Shown here: positions 1-6,745 of the stretch, one piece after another
Layout: every line of letters starts with the position of its first letter
Position numbering within the stretch: the stretch's first letter is position 1
NCBI GenBank assembly: GCA_019449635.1
Contig: JAGRPI010000028.1
Location: forward strand, 1 to 32,836
Direction of reading: 5' to 3'
Source: Candidatus Ferrigenium bremense
GTDB lineage: Bacteria > Pseudomonadota > Gammaproteobacteria > Burkholderiales > Gallionellaceae
Length of the DNA: 32,836 nt
Notes under the pieces: model-generated
Told to the model about the DNA's origin: nothing
The model's input: the letters and a program-made list of their open reading frames with translations, nothing else
The model's database searches: none
Made by a program: the position numbers and the translations under genes

Positions 1-102
1 TACAACCGGAAACGGCTGCACTCGACGCTGGGTTACAAGTCGCCGATGCAGTTCTTGAGTGACTGGTTCCGTTCTCAATCGCAGCAAAAACAGGTAGCAT
101 GA
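1..102 (+). CDS. IS3-family transposase (OrfB), C-terminal end only
   Basis: Frame 1 is open from the window edge to a TGA at 100-102 and gives 33 residues. They include the typical end of an IS3-family DDE transposase, YNRKRLHSTLGYKSPMQF, which is the segment just after the catalytic Glu. The rest of the gene lies outside the window, so intactness cannot be judged. Its position at the edge of the AT-rich block suggests that mobile DNA shaped this boundary. Confidence 0.85.
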   Translation, partial: YNRKRLHSTLGYKSPMQFLSDWFRSQSQQKQVA

Positions 103-118
103 AAACCGCCTGTTGGAA

Positions 119-141
119 GACGAAAAACCGGGGGAAGGTCA
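119..141 (+). repeat. probable right terminal inverted repeat of the IS3-family element
   Basis: Seventeen bases after the transposase stop is a G-rich segment ending GGGGGAAGGTCA. Read on the other strand it begins TGACCTTCCCCC, as IS3-family ends do (TG at the outer edge). The left end is not in the window, so the repeat and the target duplication cannot be verified. Confidence 0.5.
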
Positions 142-177
142 GATGCACTGTAGGGGAGCTCGTTGCTGATTGTCAAT

Positions 178-1125
178 TCAGTCGCTGCTAAGTTTTTTGC
201 GGATGTCTTTGACTGCGAAGCTATTGAGAGTTATCGCTTCATCAATCGCGTCAAAGAATTCGAGCTTGAAAGCCTTGGCTAATGCCCTCTTTGTTACTTC
301 TCCACCCTTCTTTAGACCGAGACGGTCACTCAGTTGCCAAGTCGGGCTGCGAGTAGAATCAGATTCCAACTGGAGGTCATAAATGATTGTGCGCAAAGCC
401 TCGAATAAGTGGTCAAAATCAGGGAAGAGTCCATCATCTACGACCTTCTTCATGTCTATCAGTATCACATTTTCAAGCCCCGCATTTTTTTCGATGAACA
501 TTTGGTAAATGTTTGCTGGCAGCCCATCTGCGGTCGTTACGTCGCAAATGAGCAACTGGAAGCCCCCGTCATATTTCCAAGTTGATGACTCTGCCACCAT
601 GCGTACTTGTTCGTTGAACTCATTGTCATCGTAGAACCAAGTTAAGCCGGGCAGTAGATTAATTTCCTTAAATGCGCTCAATGCCCCGTGTACAGAAACT
701 GCGGGCATGTCTTGCGAATATCCTGCAAGAATAAGGTGGAAGTCTTCACCTGTGGCAGCGTTTAGGTAGCCTATATCTTTGATGAGCTGTTCACCCTCAG
801 ATTTCTGATACCTTGCGAAAACTACAATGTGAATTACCGGCTTGATTGTAATTTGCACATTGGATAGGCCTGCATGTGGCTTCACCTCATTGACAGTAAT
901 GACATGAGCGTTTTTGCCGCCTGGAAAGACCAAACCAGGTTTGATCTGAACATTTCCGGGCTTGCTGCTTATGCCACCTGGAATAACTCGCACATCGATT
1001 TTCCCCAAATTTTCTAGAGACCCAGAATTCATTTTTGGCAGATCCTGTTCAAAACCATTTTCGTCACTGAAGGGCTTGTCAACATCTAGTTGTTTGCTAT
1101 CGTTAAACGACTCATCTTTTTTCAT
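178..1125 (-). CDS. uncharacterised 315-residue soluble protein
   Basis: I do not recognise this protein. It starts at an ATG preceded by GAGG about 10 bases upstream and ends at 178, some 37 bases from the IS end. The first 80 residues are polar with Gly/Pro-rich turns (VIPGG, VFPGGK). The middle, residues about 95-215, alternates beta-like hydrophobic stretches with turns: IHIVVFARYQ, FHLILAGYSQDM, STWKYDGGFQLLICDV and NVILIDMKKVV. No membrane segment or signal peptide is visible, so it is probably cytoplasmic. The C-terminal 60 residues are charged and helical. The alpha/beta pattern with WKYDGG reminds me of uncharacterised proteins found in accessory regions, but I cannot name a family. 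It is the last gene of the minus-strand island series and is AT-richer than the core genes. Confidence 0.75.
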   Translation of the reverse strand: MKKDESFNDSKQLDVDKPFSDENGFEQDLPKMNSGSLENLGKIDVRVIPGGISSKPGNVQIKPGLVFPGGKNAHVITVNEVKPHAGLSNVQITIKPVIHIVVFARYQKSEGEQLIKDIGYLNAATGEDFHLILAGYSQDMPAVSVHGALSAFKEINLLPGLTWFYDDNEFNEQVRMVAESSTWKYDGGFQLLICDVTTADGLPANIYQMFIEKNAGLENVILIDMKKVVDDGLFPDFDHLFEALRTIIYDLQLESDSTRSPTWQLSDRLGLKKGGEVTKRALAKAFKLEFFDAIDEAITLNSFAVKDIRKKLSSD

Positions 1126-1441
1126 GGTTCTTTCACCTCAGTAAAATGCGCAGTGGAATAGTCGAGGTCAGACCGCGATCCACCAACTCTGCGCAGAGAA
1201 AATCTGGTGAGATTCTCGGTCAAGCAAGAATGAAGGATAGTGTCACTTTTCTTTGCCGGAATGAATACGCTGCGATGCTGCCCCTGTTGGAGAATCAAAG
1301 GTACCGGAGAATCAAAGGTACCTACTCGGTACTTTGTACCTAATGGCAATGTAAAACCGGCGGCTGTTGCCGCCATGGATTCGTTTACTCGTTTGACACG
1401 GGTCGGCTAATGGGTGATTTTAATTTGGTTGGCACCTCGGC
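1126..1441. other. gene-poor spacer with short repeats
   Basis: No convincing gene is seen. The stretch holds two abutting 17-bp direct repeats (1289-1305 and 1306-1322), a GGTACTTTGTACC palindrome-like site near 1329-1341 that recurs in the island, and a GGCGGC-TGTT-GCCGCC hairpin near 1360 with no following T-run. An open frame on the minus strand over 1122-1376 is probably fortuitous. Confidence 0.6.
1289..1322. repeat. 17-bp tandem direct repeat
   Basis: GGAGAATCAAAGGTACC occurs twice back to back (1289-1305, 1306-1322) with no mismatch. It is followed by a related GGTACTTTGTACC block. The GGTAC core is shared with the repeats near 2190, 2201 and 3232. Confidence 0.85.
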
Positions 1442-2038
1442 TTACTGTAGCCCTAGGTCATTGATGCGCTTGGTGTAGAAAGTGTCATCAATCGCGCCAG
1501 AGGTGAGTGCCTGAAGCAGTGCCTCCTTTAGTATCCAACGCTTGTACGATTCGTCGACTATTTTCGACATTTGTTCACGCGTATTGGGTGTTAGTACGCC
1601 AGCTTGCTCGATGGATGAAAGGATATAAGCAAATCTCATCTTTTGCGCCATAAGTCGCTTCTGTTCGAATTCGTGCTCGGTAATCAATCCTTGCTTCAGC
1701 GCAAGGGCAAGTGCTCGATCCGCTTCGTCATTTTGATGCGAGGCAAGTAGTCTTCTCAGTAAAACAAACGCTGCAATTAAGGCAGCATAGTAAAGAATAT
1801 TGATGAACGTGTAGATCATGCTGACGATCTCGCTTGGAATTGCTATCAGTTCGAAGACGTTGGGAGAACCTACGTATCGGGTCAGTGAATCAAGAATTCG
1901 TAAGATTGATATTGCGATAATGATCGATAGCGCACCTTTGAATGAGAACAGTGATCGCAGGATTGGTCGCAGTGTGACCATGCTGATCAAAACCTTGATG
2001 GTTGAGTCAATGATTTGCTGGATGCGCTTTTCTTCCAT
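1442..2038 (-). CDS. small membrane protein with SHOCT-like tail
   Basis: The 198-residue protein starts at the ATG at 2036-2038, because GGAGG lies 8 bases upstream; an upstream in-frame ATG would bury that site. After a basic amphipathic N-terminus there are two hydrophobic segments, about residues 35-55 (IIIAISILRIL) and 72-98 (MIYTFINILYYAALIAAFVLL). A cytoplasmic helical tail follows. Within the tail, ALALKQGLITEHEFEQKR resembles the short SHOCT pattern (helix, GxIT, EEF) that often ends small membrane proteins. I infer an inner-membrane protein of unknown role. It follows the 186-residue membrane protein gene at 174 bases, the gap carrying a copy of the 70-bp island repeat. Confidence 0.75.
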   Translation of the reverse strand: MEEKRIQQIIDSTIKVLISMVTLRPILRSLFSFKGALSIIIAISILRILDSLTRYVGSPNVFELIAIPSEIVSMIYTFINILYYAALIAAFVLLRRLLASHQNDEADRALALALKQGLITEHEFEQKRLMAQKMRFAYILSSIEQAGVLTPNTREQMSKIVDESYKRWILKEALLQALTSGAIDDTFYTKRINDLGLQ

Positions 2039-2128
2039 TATCGTACCTCCCAGATAAGACAAACCTCCGACAATAACAACGATCCGCGTTAACCGCGAAT
2101 CACTTAAACAACAACAAAACCAAAGGTG

Positions 2129-2198
2129 CCGAAGTTGATTTCTTTTTCATCCGCGCCATCAGTATCTCTCCGTGAACAATTCTACTCCGGTACTTTGT
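2129..2198 (-). repeat. 70-bp island repeat, copy 1
   Basis: This is an ungapped 70-base match to 3172-3241 with 57 of 70 bases identical by hand alignment, including an uninterrupted TATCTCTCC block and the ending GGTACTTTGT. On the minus strand it begins 15 bases after the stop of the gene ending at 2213. A second GGTACTTTGT unit abuts it at 2201-2210. Confidence 0.8.
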
Positions 2199-2212
2199 GC
2201 GGTACTTTGTGC

Positions 2213-2773
2213 CTATCTTGGCAACAAGAATTGTTTGTATGCCTCGACATGGCAAGTGTTCCCGGCAAATGCATTTGCCTTGTTGGCAAATGTATCGTTA
2301 TTCCTGATATAGCGCATGTAAGCGATGTATGGACAAAAATTTTCCATCAGTTCTTTTGCCGATATGCCCAATAATTCCTGCGCAGACGCTTTGTCGCAAA
2401 TATCGTTTTCAGTGCAAATCTGCAATGCATCAAAAAACTCCAACATGGTATTGGTTTGAGCTACGAGCTCAGTATTGGAATTGACTCTACCTACAACAAA
2501 CTCTTCCCACTTTTTCTTTTGTGCCATTTCGGATTCCGGCGTTTCAGGCTTCGGGATTTTTTCAATTTCTGGCCACCAGGCTTCAACCTCTTTCAATAGA
2601 CTATTCCTGGCAGATAAAAGCGGCTCGGAAGAGAATTCTTTATAAAGCATCAGTGTTTGCTGAATACGGCTCTCGTTGATATGCCCGAAGTATTGAAACA
2701 ATGTGAATACTGCTGCACTGAGGACACCAAGAGTCTTTATCGTATGTTCATTGTTGCGTAGCCACGTTTCCAT
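2213..2773 (-). CDS. uncharacterised protein with one N-terminal membrane segment
   Basis: The 186-residue protein starts at an ATG 22 bases after the stop of the lysine-rich exported protein, so the two are probably cotranscribed. Residues about 12-30 (IKTLGVLSAAVFTLFQYFG) form one membrane anchor. The remainder is a helical, charged domain with aromatic clusters (EVEAWWPEIEKIP, FCPYIAYMRYIRNN) and four cysteines in its second half. The layout resembles small N-anchored DUF proteins of unknown function, but I cannot assign a family. The topology (anchor plus soluble helical domain) is inferred from hydrophobicity only. Confidence 0.7.
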   Translation of the reverse strand: METWLRNNEHTIKTLGVLSAAVFTLFQYFGHINESRIQQTLMLYKEFSSEPLLSARNSLLKEVEAWWPEIEKIPKPETPESEMAQKKKWEEFVVGRVNSNTELVAQTNTMLEFFDALQICTENDICDKASAQELLGISAKELMENFCPYIAYMRYIRNNDTFANKANAFAGNTCHVEAYKQFLLPR

Positions 2774-2795
2774 GTTTTTGGTCTTCTATTTACAA

Positions 2796-3125
2796 TCATT
2801 TGCACAACCATGGTTTGGAGCTGCATACAGAGTAGTGTTCAGTCTCCCCATTCTTTTTTCCTGCGCCAGCCGCTGACCCTGCTACCCCTTTTCCTTCTTC
2901 TGCGCCAGTTGGTGATTCTGGCATGGCTTCTCCTTTCTTCGCCTTCCTTGCCTCTTTAGCTTTTTTTGATGGCTTGGCAGCTTCTTTCCCGGATTTCTCC
3001 TGCTTGGACTTTTCTTGTGTCGCCGTCGTAGCCTGCGCCCAAGCCGGGTATGACCCGGCCATGACTGCGAGTGAGAGGCATACGGTCAAGGCGCAAGTGT
3101 TGTTTCTAATTGAGTGGTGGGGCAT
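2796..3125 (-). CDS. small exported lysine/alanine-rich protein
   Basis: The start is placed at the ATG at 3123-3125 because AGGAG precedes it by about 8 bases and because a clean signal peptide then results: a basic/polar start, hydrophobic LTVCLSLAVMAG and likely cleavage at AWA-QA near residue 30. The upstream in-frame ATG at 3245 would add 40 residues translated from the repeat and is unlikely. The mature part, about 79 residues, is low in complexity and very basic (runs such as KPSKKAKEARKAKKG), with Gly/Ala spacers. It ends in two cysteines, C101 and C108 (CSSKPWLC), that could form a small disulfide loop. Function is unknown. The gene lies just after the peptidase-hydrolase gene. Confidence 0.7.
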   Translation of the reverse strand: MPHHSIRNNTCALTVCLSLAVMAGSYPAWAQATTATQEKSKQEKSGKEAAKPSKKAKEARKAKKGEAMPESPTGAEEGKGVAGSAAGAGKKNGETEHYSVCSSKPWLCK

Positions 3126-3171
3126 GAAATATCTCCTTTTCAAATTTGAGTGGCCTTGGGAGTGCACTGTA

Positions 3172-3241
3172 CCGAAGCCGATTTCTTGTTTATTCACGCT
3201 ATCAGTATCTCTCCAGAAATAATTCCACTTCGGTACTTTGT
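3172..3241 (-). repeat. 70-bp island repeat, copy 2
   Basis: This is the partner of 2129-2198. On the minus strand it begins 7 bases after the stop of the peptidase-hydrolase gene (stop at 3249) and lies upstream of the exported-protein start. Placement right after a stop codon, as in copy 1, suggests an intercistronic element rather than coding sequence. Confidence 0.8.
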
Positions 3242-3248
3242 TCATGGT

Positions 3249-5138
3249 TCAGGGTGTTTTTCCCTTGATAAGCGCAATCACGCTCGCCATGGTTGCATCG
3301 TCGTCGTCAAATCCGCCGTGAGTGTTGCTCTTGGACTCGTTGCCTGGTGCCGGCCAAGTGCGCACGCTACCCAGGTTTTGCGGTGCGATCTTTTCGTTAA
3401 AATACTTTTCCATGCCGAGTATCGGAGTGACCTGCCCTTTTTCGAACGATTGCGAAACGAGGTATAGCAGCGAGCGGCTGTAGCCGAGAATCGGTTTGCA
3501 GGTCGGATCCTTCTGCTCTATGTCGTCGGATAGATGGAATTGGTTGTAGCGCCTGACCTGGTCGCTCTGGATGAAGGGGACAACCTTGTCTTGGAAGGTG
3601 TCTACCCGTACCGCAGGAGCCATGAAATTCACACTCTCGAATATCCAGCCCTTGCCGCACAGCAGTTCGATGGCATGACTGTGCAGTATTGATCCGGCTG
3701 AGTGGCCGATCAGGTGCAGGCGTACTTTGGTGGGGTTGGCGAAGAACGGCGATCTTTTGCACGCCTCGTATAACTTGACCCCGCCGCTGTCGGGCGCACT
3801 GGAAATCGCTTCTGCGTTTTGCTTCATCTCTCCCCATATCATGGTGCCCGGTTTTGCCAACAGTTTTTCCAGTCGTTCGTTCCACCAGGCCTTGGCGCTA
3901 TCGAACAGGCCGCCAGTCGGGCGTGGTTGCCCCTTGAGTACATCTTCGAGGCGGTCGGTCAGTGTGGACCACAGATCTGTCTCCCACATCATAAAAACCG
4001 GGAAAATCTTGTTGTCATAGAGTGCCGGTATCCATTTCGCTGCCGTTGTTGCCGCGTCATTTTCGGATGTCAATCCGCCATGCGCGTAGATTGCGATGTC
4101 CACCGGGTCATTGTTTTTGAGTCCCCAGGCTTTGCGTGCCTCGCCAAGGTGCAAGTTGACCAATGCCTCTATGTCCGAATCCTGGGTGCGGAAATCGCCA
4201 GTGTTGCTGAGGCGCCCGTTGTTTTCCATGTCGATGATGAAAGGGCTGATTTCACGTTTGCGCAGAGAGGGTTCGCTCGCGAGTTGCACTTTGCCGGCGC
4301 GCAGGCGTAACGTTGTGGATTGCGCAATCTCCCGATGCAGATCGGTAACCACGCCCAACTGCGCGACCCAGCAGTCCATGGCGTTGTCGAGCCAGTCTTC
4401 GTAGGTGAGTACGGCGCGGCCGCCGCTGCCCCAAATGGTATTCCAGGAGTTCTGAATGATGAATCCGTCGCTGTTGTAGCCAACAATTGCGAATGCGTGA
4501 CCGCCATCACCGGGCGTGGCTTTCTGCGGCGGAATCGTCCACCGGCCATTTTTGGGTTTGGCTTTTACCGAGAACCCTTCATCCCAACCGCTGTGGCATG
4601 CAGCGCTCGCATAGAGAATACCGACCTCGTTCAATGCAACATGCATGTCGGTGATCGAGCGCGTATCGACGCGGTAATAGGCACCGAGCGGGCGCAACAC
4701 GGCATCCAGCCACCAGTCGTCCGCTACCTTTTTGACCGGGCCGGTGGGCATTTTCTCTGAGGCCCACAGTTTGCTGGCGCAGGCGCCGTGCCTGTACCAT
4801 CCCTTAATTGCGCCGCGCAGGCTCGATCCGGTATCGGCTGTTGGATCACCTGGGAATTCATCATAGCGGCGCGCCATTGAGTACAGCATGAATGGCGATA
4901 CGCTGCATTGCGCCAATTCGCGCTTTGCCGTGCGTTGCAGGTGGTATATCACACTCGCCAGCGAGAAGCCGGTGCAGGCGTTGGTGTCGCGCTGATCGAG
5001 CACAGGAATGTCGGTCTTGGGCTCGAGTGACACACCGGGAATAACCGCAACTGCGGGCAGATAAGGCCGGTCACGCAAGTCGATTCTGTCAGGGACAACA
5101 TTGCGTTTCAGGCTGGAGGTGCTTTTTTTTCTGGTCAT
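3249..5138 (-). CDS. papain-like cysteine peptidase fused to alpha/beta-hydrolase domain
   Basis: The 629-residue protein has two enzymatic halves. Residues about 15-265 are a C1 (papain-fold) peptidase: oxyanion Gln49 and nucleophile Cys55 in LDQRDTNACTGFSLAS, His214 in GGHAFAIVGY and Asn230 in IIQNSWNTIWG. All four positions are present in the right order. There is no signal peptide and no long propeptide. Residues about 330-600 form a hydrolase-like domain with IAIYAHGGLTSEN (residues 348-360) and the nucleophile elbow LIGHSAGS (Ser480), typical of lipase/esterase folds. The ATG at 5136-5138 has GGGAGA about 7 bases upstream. The gene lies 157 bases downstream of the holin-like gene on the same strand. 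Activity on protein or lipid ester is inferred; substrates are unknown. Confidence 0.88.
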   Translation of the reverse strand: MTRKKSTSSLKRNVVPDRIDLRDRPYLPAVAVIPGVSLEPKTDIPVLDQRDTNACTGFSLASVIYHLQRTAKRELAQCSVSPFMLYSMARRYDEFPGDPTADTGSSLRGAIKGWYRHGACASKLWASEKMPTGPVKKVADDWWLDAVLRPLGAYYRVDTRSITDMHVALNEVGILYASAACHSGWDEGFSVKAKPKNGRWTIPPQKATPGDGGHAFAIVGYNSDGFIIQNSWNTIWGSGGRAVLTYEDWLDNAMDCWVAQLGVVTDLHREIAQSTTLRLRAGKVQLASEPSLRKREISPFIIDMENNGRLSNTGDFRTQDSDIEALVNLHLGEARKAWGLKNNDPVDIAIYAHGGLTSENDAATTAAKWIPALYDNKIFPVFMMWETDLWSTLTDRLEDVLKGQPRPTGGLFDSAKAWWNERLEKLLAKPGTMIWGEMKQNAEAISSAPDSGGVKLYEACKRSPFFANPTKVRLHLIGHSAGSILHSHAIELLCGKGWIFESVNFMAPAVRVDTFQDKVVPFIQSDQVRRYNQFHLSDDIEQKDPTCKPILGYSRSLLYLVSQSFEKGQVTPILGMEKYFNEKIAPQNLGSVRTWPAPGNESKSNTHGGFDDDDATMASVIALIKGKTP

Positions 5139-5295
5139 GAAGAACTCTCCCTGGATGTTTACTTGAAAATAAAGCGTGGAGCCGACAGCGCTTTGCTGGG
5201 GTAAATGTTGTGATGCCGGCCCCTTTGGTTATTCATCTTCAAGGCAATTCGGCACATCGTTTAACGGCCAGTCAAATGCGTCATGTCTCATCTCG

Positions 5296-5796
5296 CTATC
5301 CCCGCTTTGCGAGTGCATTGAGCGCCTTGCTCTTGTCGGCACTGCCCGAGCTGGAGCCGAAGAAGTATGAAACGACCTGGGTGGCGACGGTGGTGAGTGC
5401 CCCGAGGATGTAGATGACGATGTCCTTGGTCTCGGGGCGCAGGAAGCCTTCTTTCGTGCTGCCGTAGATGACGACGGTGTAGAGGATGAAGGTGAGTCCC
5501 ATGATGGAGAAGGCGAGCAAAGGGTGGATGTTTTTCGCCAGCCAGCTTGCGTGTTCGGATTCCTGCACGCGGCTTTGGTTGTCCCGTGCGCTGTTTACAT
5601 CGGCCAGATAAGCCTGTTTTTCCTGCAATCCGAATGCGGCCATTTGCGCTTCGTATTGCATGGTGGCTTTGGCGAGTTCGTTGTCGAGTTCCTTTTTTTC
5701 TTCGTCGGAGGTGACGACCTTGTCGATGGCGTCGCCCACTGCGCTGACGAGAGAACTTGCGCCGCTGCTGAATAGACTGGTGAGGAAGTTGGACAT
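5296..5796 (-). CDS. holin-like small membrane protein (3TM holin type)
   Basis: The 166-residue product starts at the ATG at 5794-5796 (GGAGG 10 bases upstream), 2 bases after the endolysin stop. An amphipathic N-terminus (FLTSLFSSGASSLVSAVGDAI) is followed by a charged coiled helix at residues about 30-75 (EEKKELDNELAKATMQYEAQ). Two clear membrane spans follow: about 90-110 (HPLLAFSIMGLTFILYTVVIY) and 122-142 (DIVIYILGALTTVATQVVSYFFG). The tail is Ser/Gly/Lys-rich. This order matches the family described as a three-TM holin for gene-transfer-agent release. With the endolysin it forms a lysis pair that would let the endolysin cross the inner membrane. That assignment is family knowledge plus context. 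Confidence 0.8.
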   Translation of the reverse strand: MSNFLTSLFSSGASSLVSAVGDAIDKVVTSDEEKKELDNELAKATMQYEAQMAAFGLQEKQAYLADVNSARDNQSRVQESEHASWLAKNIHPLLAFSIMGLTFILYTVVIYGSTKEGFLRPETKDIVIYILGALTTVATQVVSYFFGSSSGSADKSKALNALAKRG

Positions 5797-5798
5797 GG

Positions 5799-6332
5799 TT
5801 ACAGTGCCTCCAGTGTTCGTTTGACCCATCCGAAGAAGTATTTTTTGCTGTCCTGGCGCTTGTCGCAGATGTTCACGTAGCGCGCGATCTTGTGCAGGGC
5901 GAAGAGTGCGAGAAAGGCGCGCGGATCGTCTGCGTTGATCTTCTGCAGCGTGGCAGGGCCGATAGTGCCGTCCGGTTCTGCGCCCACGGTGATCTGCGCC
6001 AGTTTGGAACTGGTGATGGGGCCGGCGTTGACGGCGAAATCAAAGATGGATTCGGCGATGTGCTGGTTGGCGATATCGTCGCCGCGTATCTTGTCCCAGT
6101 AGTTGATTTCGTAGAAGGTTCTGATCTTGTCCTGCAACTGGCTGTTTCCATCCAGGTTGGCGGGGAAATTTCTTTCCTTTTTCAGCATGTCGACGATGAT
6201 CCAGCCGTCCCATTTGGAATTCATCTTTCGGGCGATCCCCTTGTAGGTCTCTCCGCCGGGGTCTTGCGGGTCATTCACATACCCGCCCTCGGCTTTCATG
6301 GTTGCGGAAAATGCCAATGCAAAGTCGGCCAT
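5799..6332 (-). CDS. GH108-family peptidoglycan hydrolase (endolysin)
   Basis: The 177-residue protein begins MADFALAFSATMKAEGGYVN. The motif EGGYVNDPQDPGGETYKGIA, with the predicted catalytic Glu15, is diagnostic for glycoside hydrolase family 108 (N-acetylmuramidase type). Residues about 95-175 match the C-terminal peptidoglycan-binding-like half (SIFDFAVNAG, DGTIGPATLQKINADDPRAFL). The length fits the family. No signal peptide or SAR segment is visible, so export should depend on the neighbouring holin. The start ATG is preceded by GAGGGAGA. It is the first gene of the minus-strand series. Such proteins occur in prophages and gene transfer agents, yet no phage structural gene is present here. 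Confidence 0.9.
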   Translation of the reverse strand: MADFALAFSATMKAEGGYVNDPQDPGGETYKGIARKMNSKWDGWIIVDMLKKERNFPANLDGNSQLQDKIRTFYEINYWDKIRGDDIANQHIAESIFDFAVNAGPITSSKLAQITVGAEPDGTIGPATLQKINADDPRAFLALFALHKIARYVNICDKRQDSKKYFFGWVKRTLEAL

Positions 6333-6369
6333 GATTATCTCCCTCTGTTACAACCAATAAACTGAAACG

Positions 6370-6398
6370 GATATAGGGTTGCCGGAACGGCGCGTAAA
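6370..6398 (-). promoter_or_regulatory. possible sigma70 promoter for the endolysin-led operon
   Basis: On the minus strand TTTACG (6393-6398) and TATATC (6370-6375) are separated by 17 bases and lie about 40 bases before the endolysin start. Each hexamer matches consensus at four of six positions. This is a prediction by eye only. Confidence 0.3.
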
Positions 6399-6415
6399 TC
6401 ACTGATCTATGAGGT

Positions 6416-6465
6416 GGGAATTATTATCCGCTGCCCAATTCGCTTCTTCGGTTCGGATTATTCCC
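6416..6465. repeat. imperfect inverted repeat upstream of the endolysin promoter
   Basis: GGGAATTATTATCCG (6416-6430) and CGGATTATTCCC (6454-6465) form imperfect inverted arms around a pyrimidine-rich centre. The site lies just upstream of the predicted promoter. It could be an operator or a hairpin; neither is demonstrated. Confidence 0.4.
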
Positions 6466-6521
6466 GCTCGCCTGGGAATGCCAGCCCTATAAATAATTCT
6501 TTCACCAAAGAAGCACTCCAT

Positions 6522-6552
6522 ATAACTGTCTACTCTGATAGTTATTTTTTTT
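6522..6552 (+). terminator. Rho-independent-type terminator with no obvious upstream gene
   Basis: A nine-pair stem (ATAACTGTC with GATAGTTAT, one G-T pair) closes a six-base loop and is followed by eight T residues on the plus strand. It is AT-rich but well formed. No plus-strand gene precedes it in 6333-6521, so it may end antisense transcription or a small RNA. Confidence 0.55.
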
Positions 6553-6745
6553 ATTGAAATGTGCTAGGAATGAAAACGAGGCACCTGTTGAAGCAGCTCG
6601 CGCCAGCCTCCTGACCGATGTCCTGTCCGCTGACGAGGTTAATGAATGATCCGGGTTCATACAGCTTGCCGGCGGTGATTGCGCTTATACTGCCTTTTCG
6701 TATGCGTGACATCGTCGCGCTCCAAACATGCCGGAAAGGGCTGTC

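Noticed and set aside
1289-1322. Possible CRISPR-like repeat
   Set aside because: Only two units, abutting, with no spacer and no cas gene.
1122-1376. 84-residue minus-strand open frame upstream of the 315-residue gene
   Set aside because: It lies over tandem repeats and a GGCGGC hairpin, overlaps the start of the better-supported gene, and has no recognisable domain.
2092-2155. Short minus-strand frame beginning MARMKKKSTSAP in the 70-bp repeat
   Set aside because: The start codon is not conserved in the second repeat copy, and no ribosome function or homologue can be argued.
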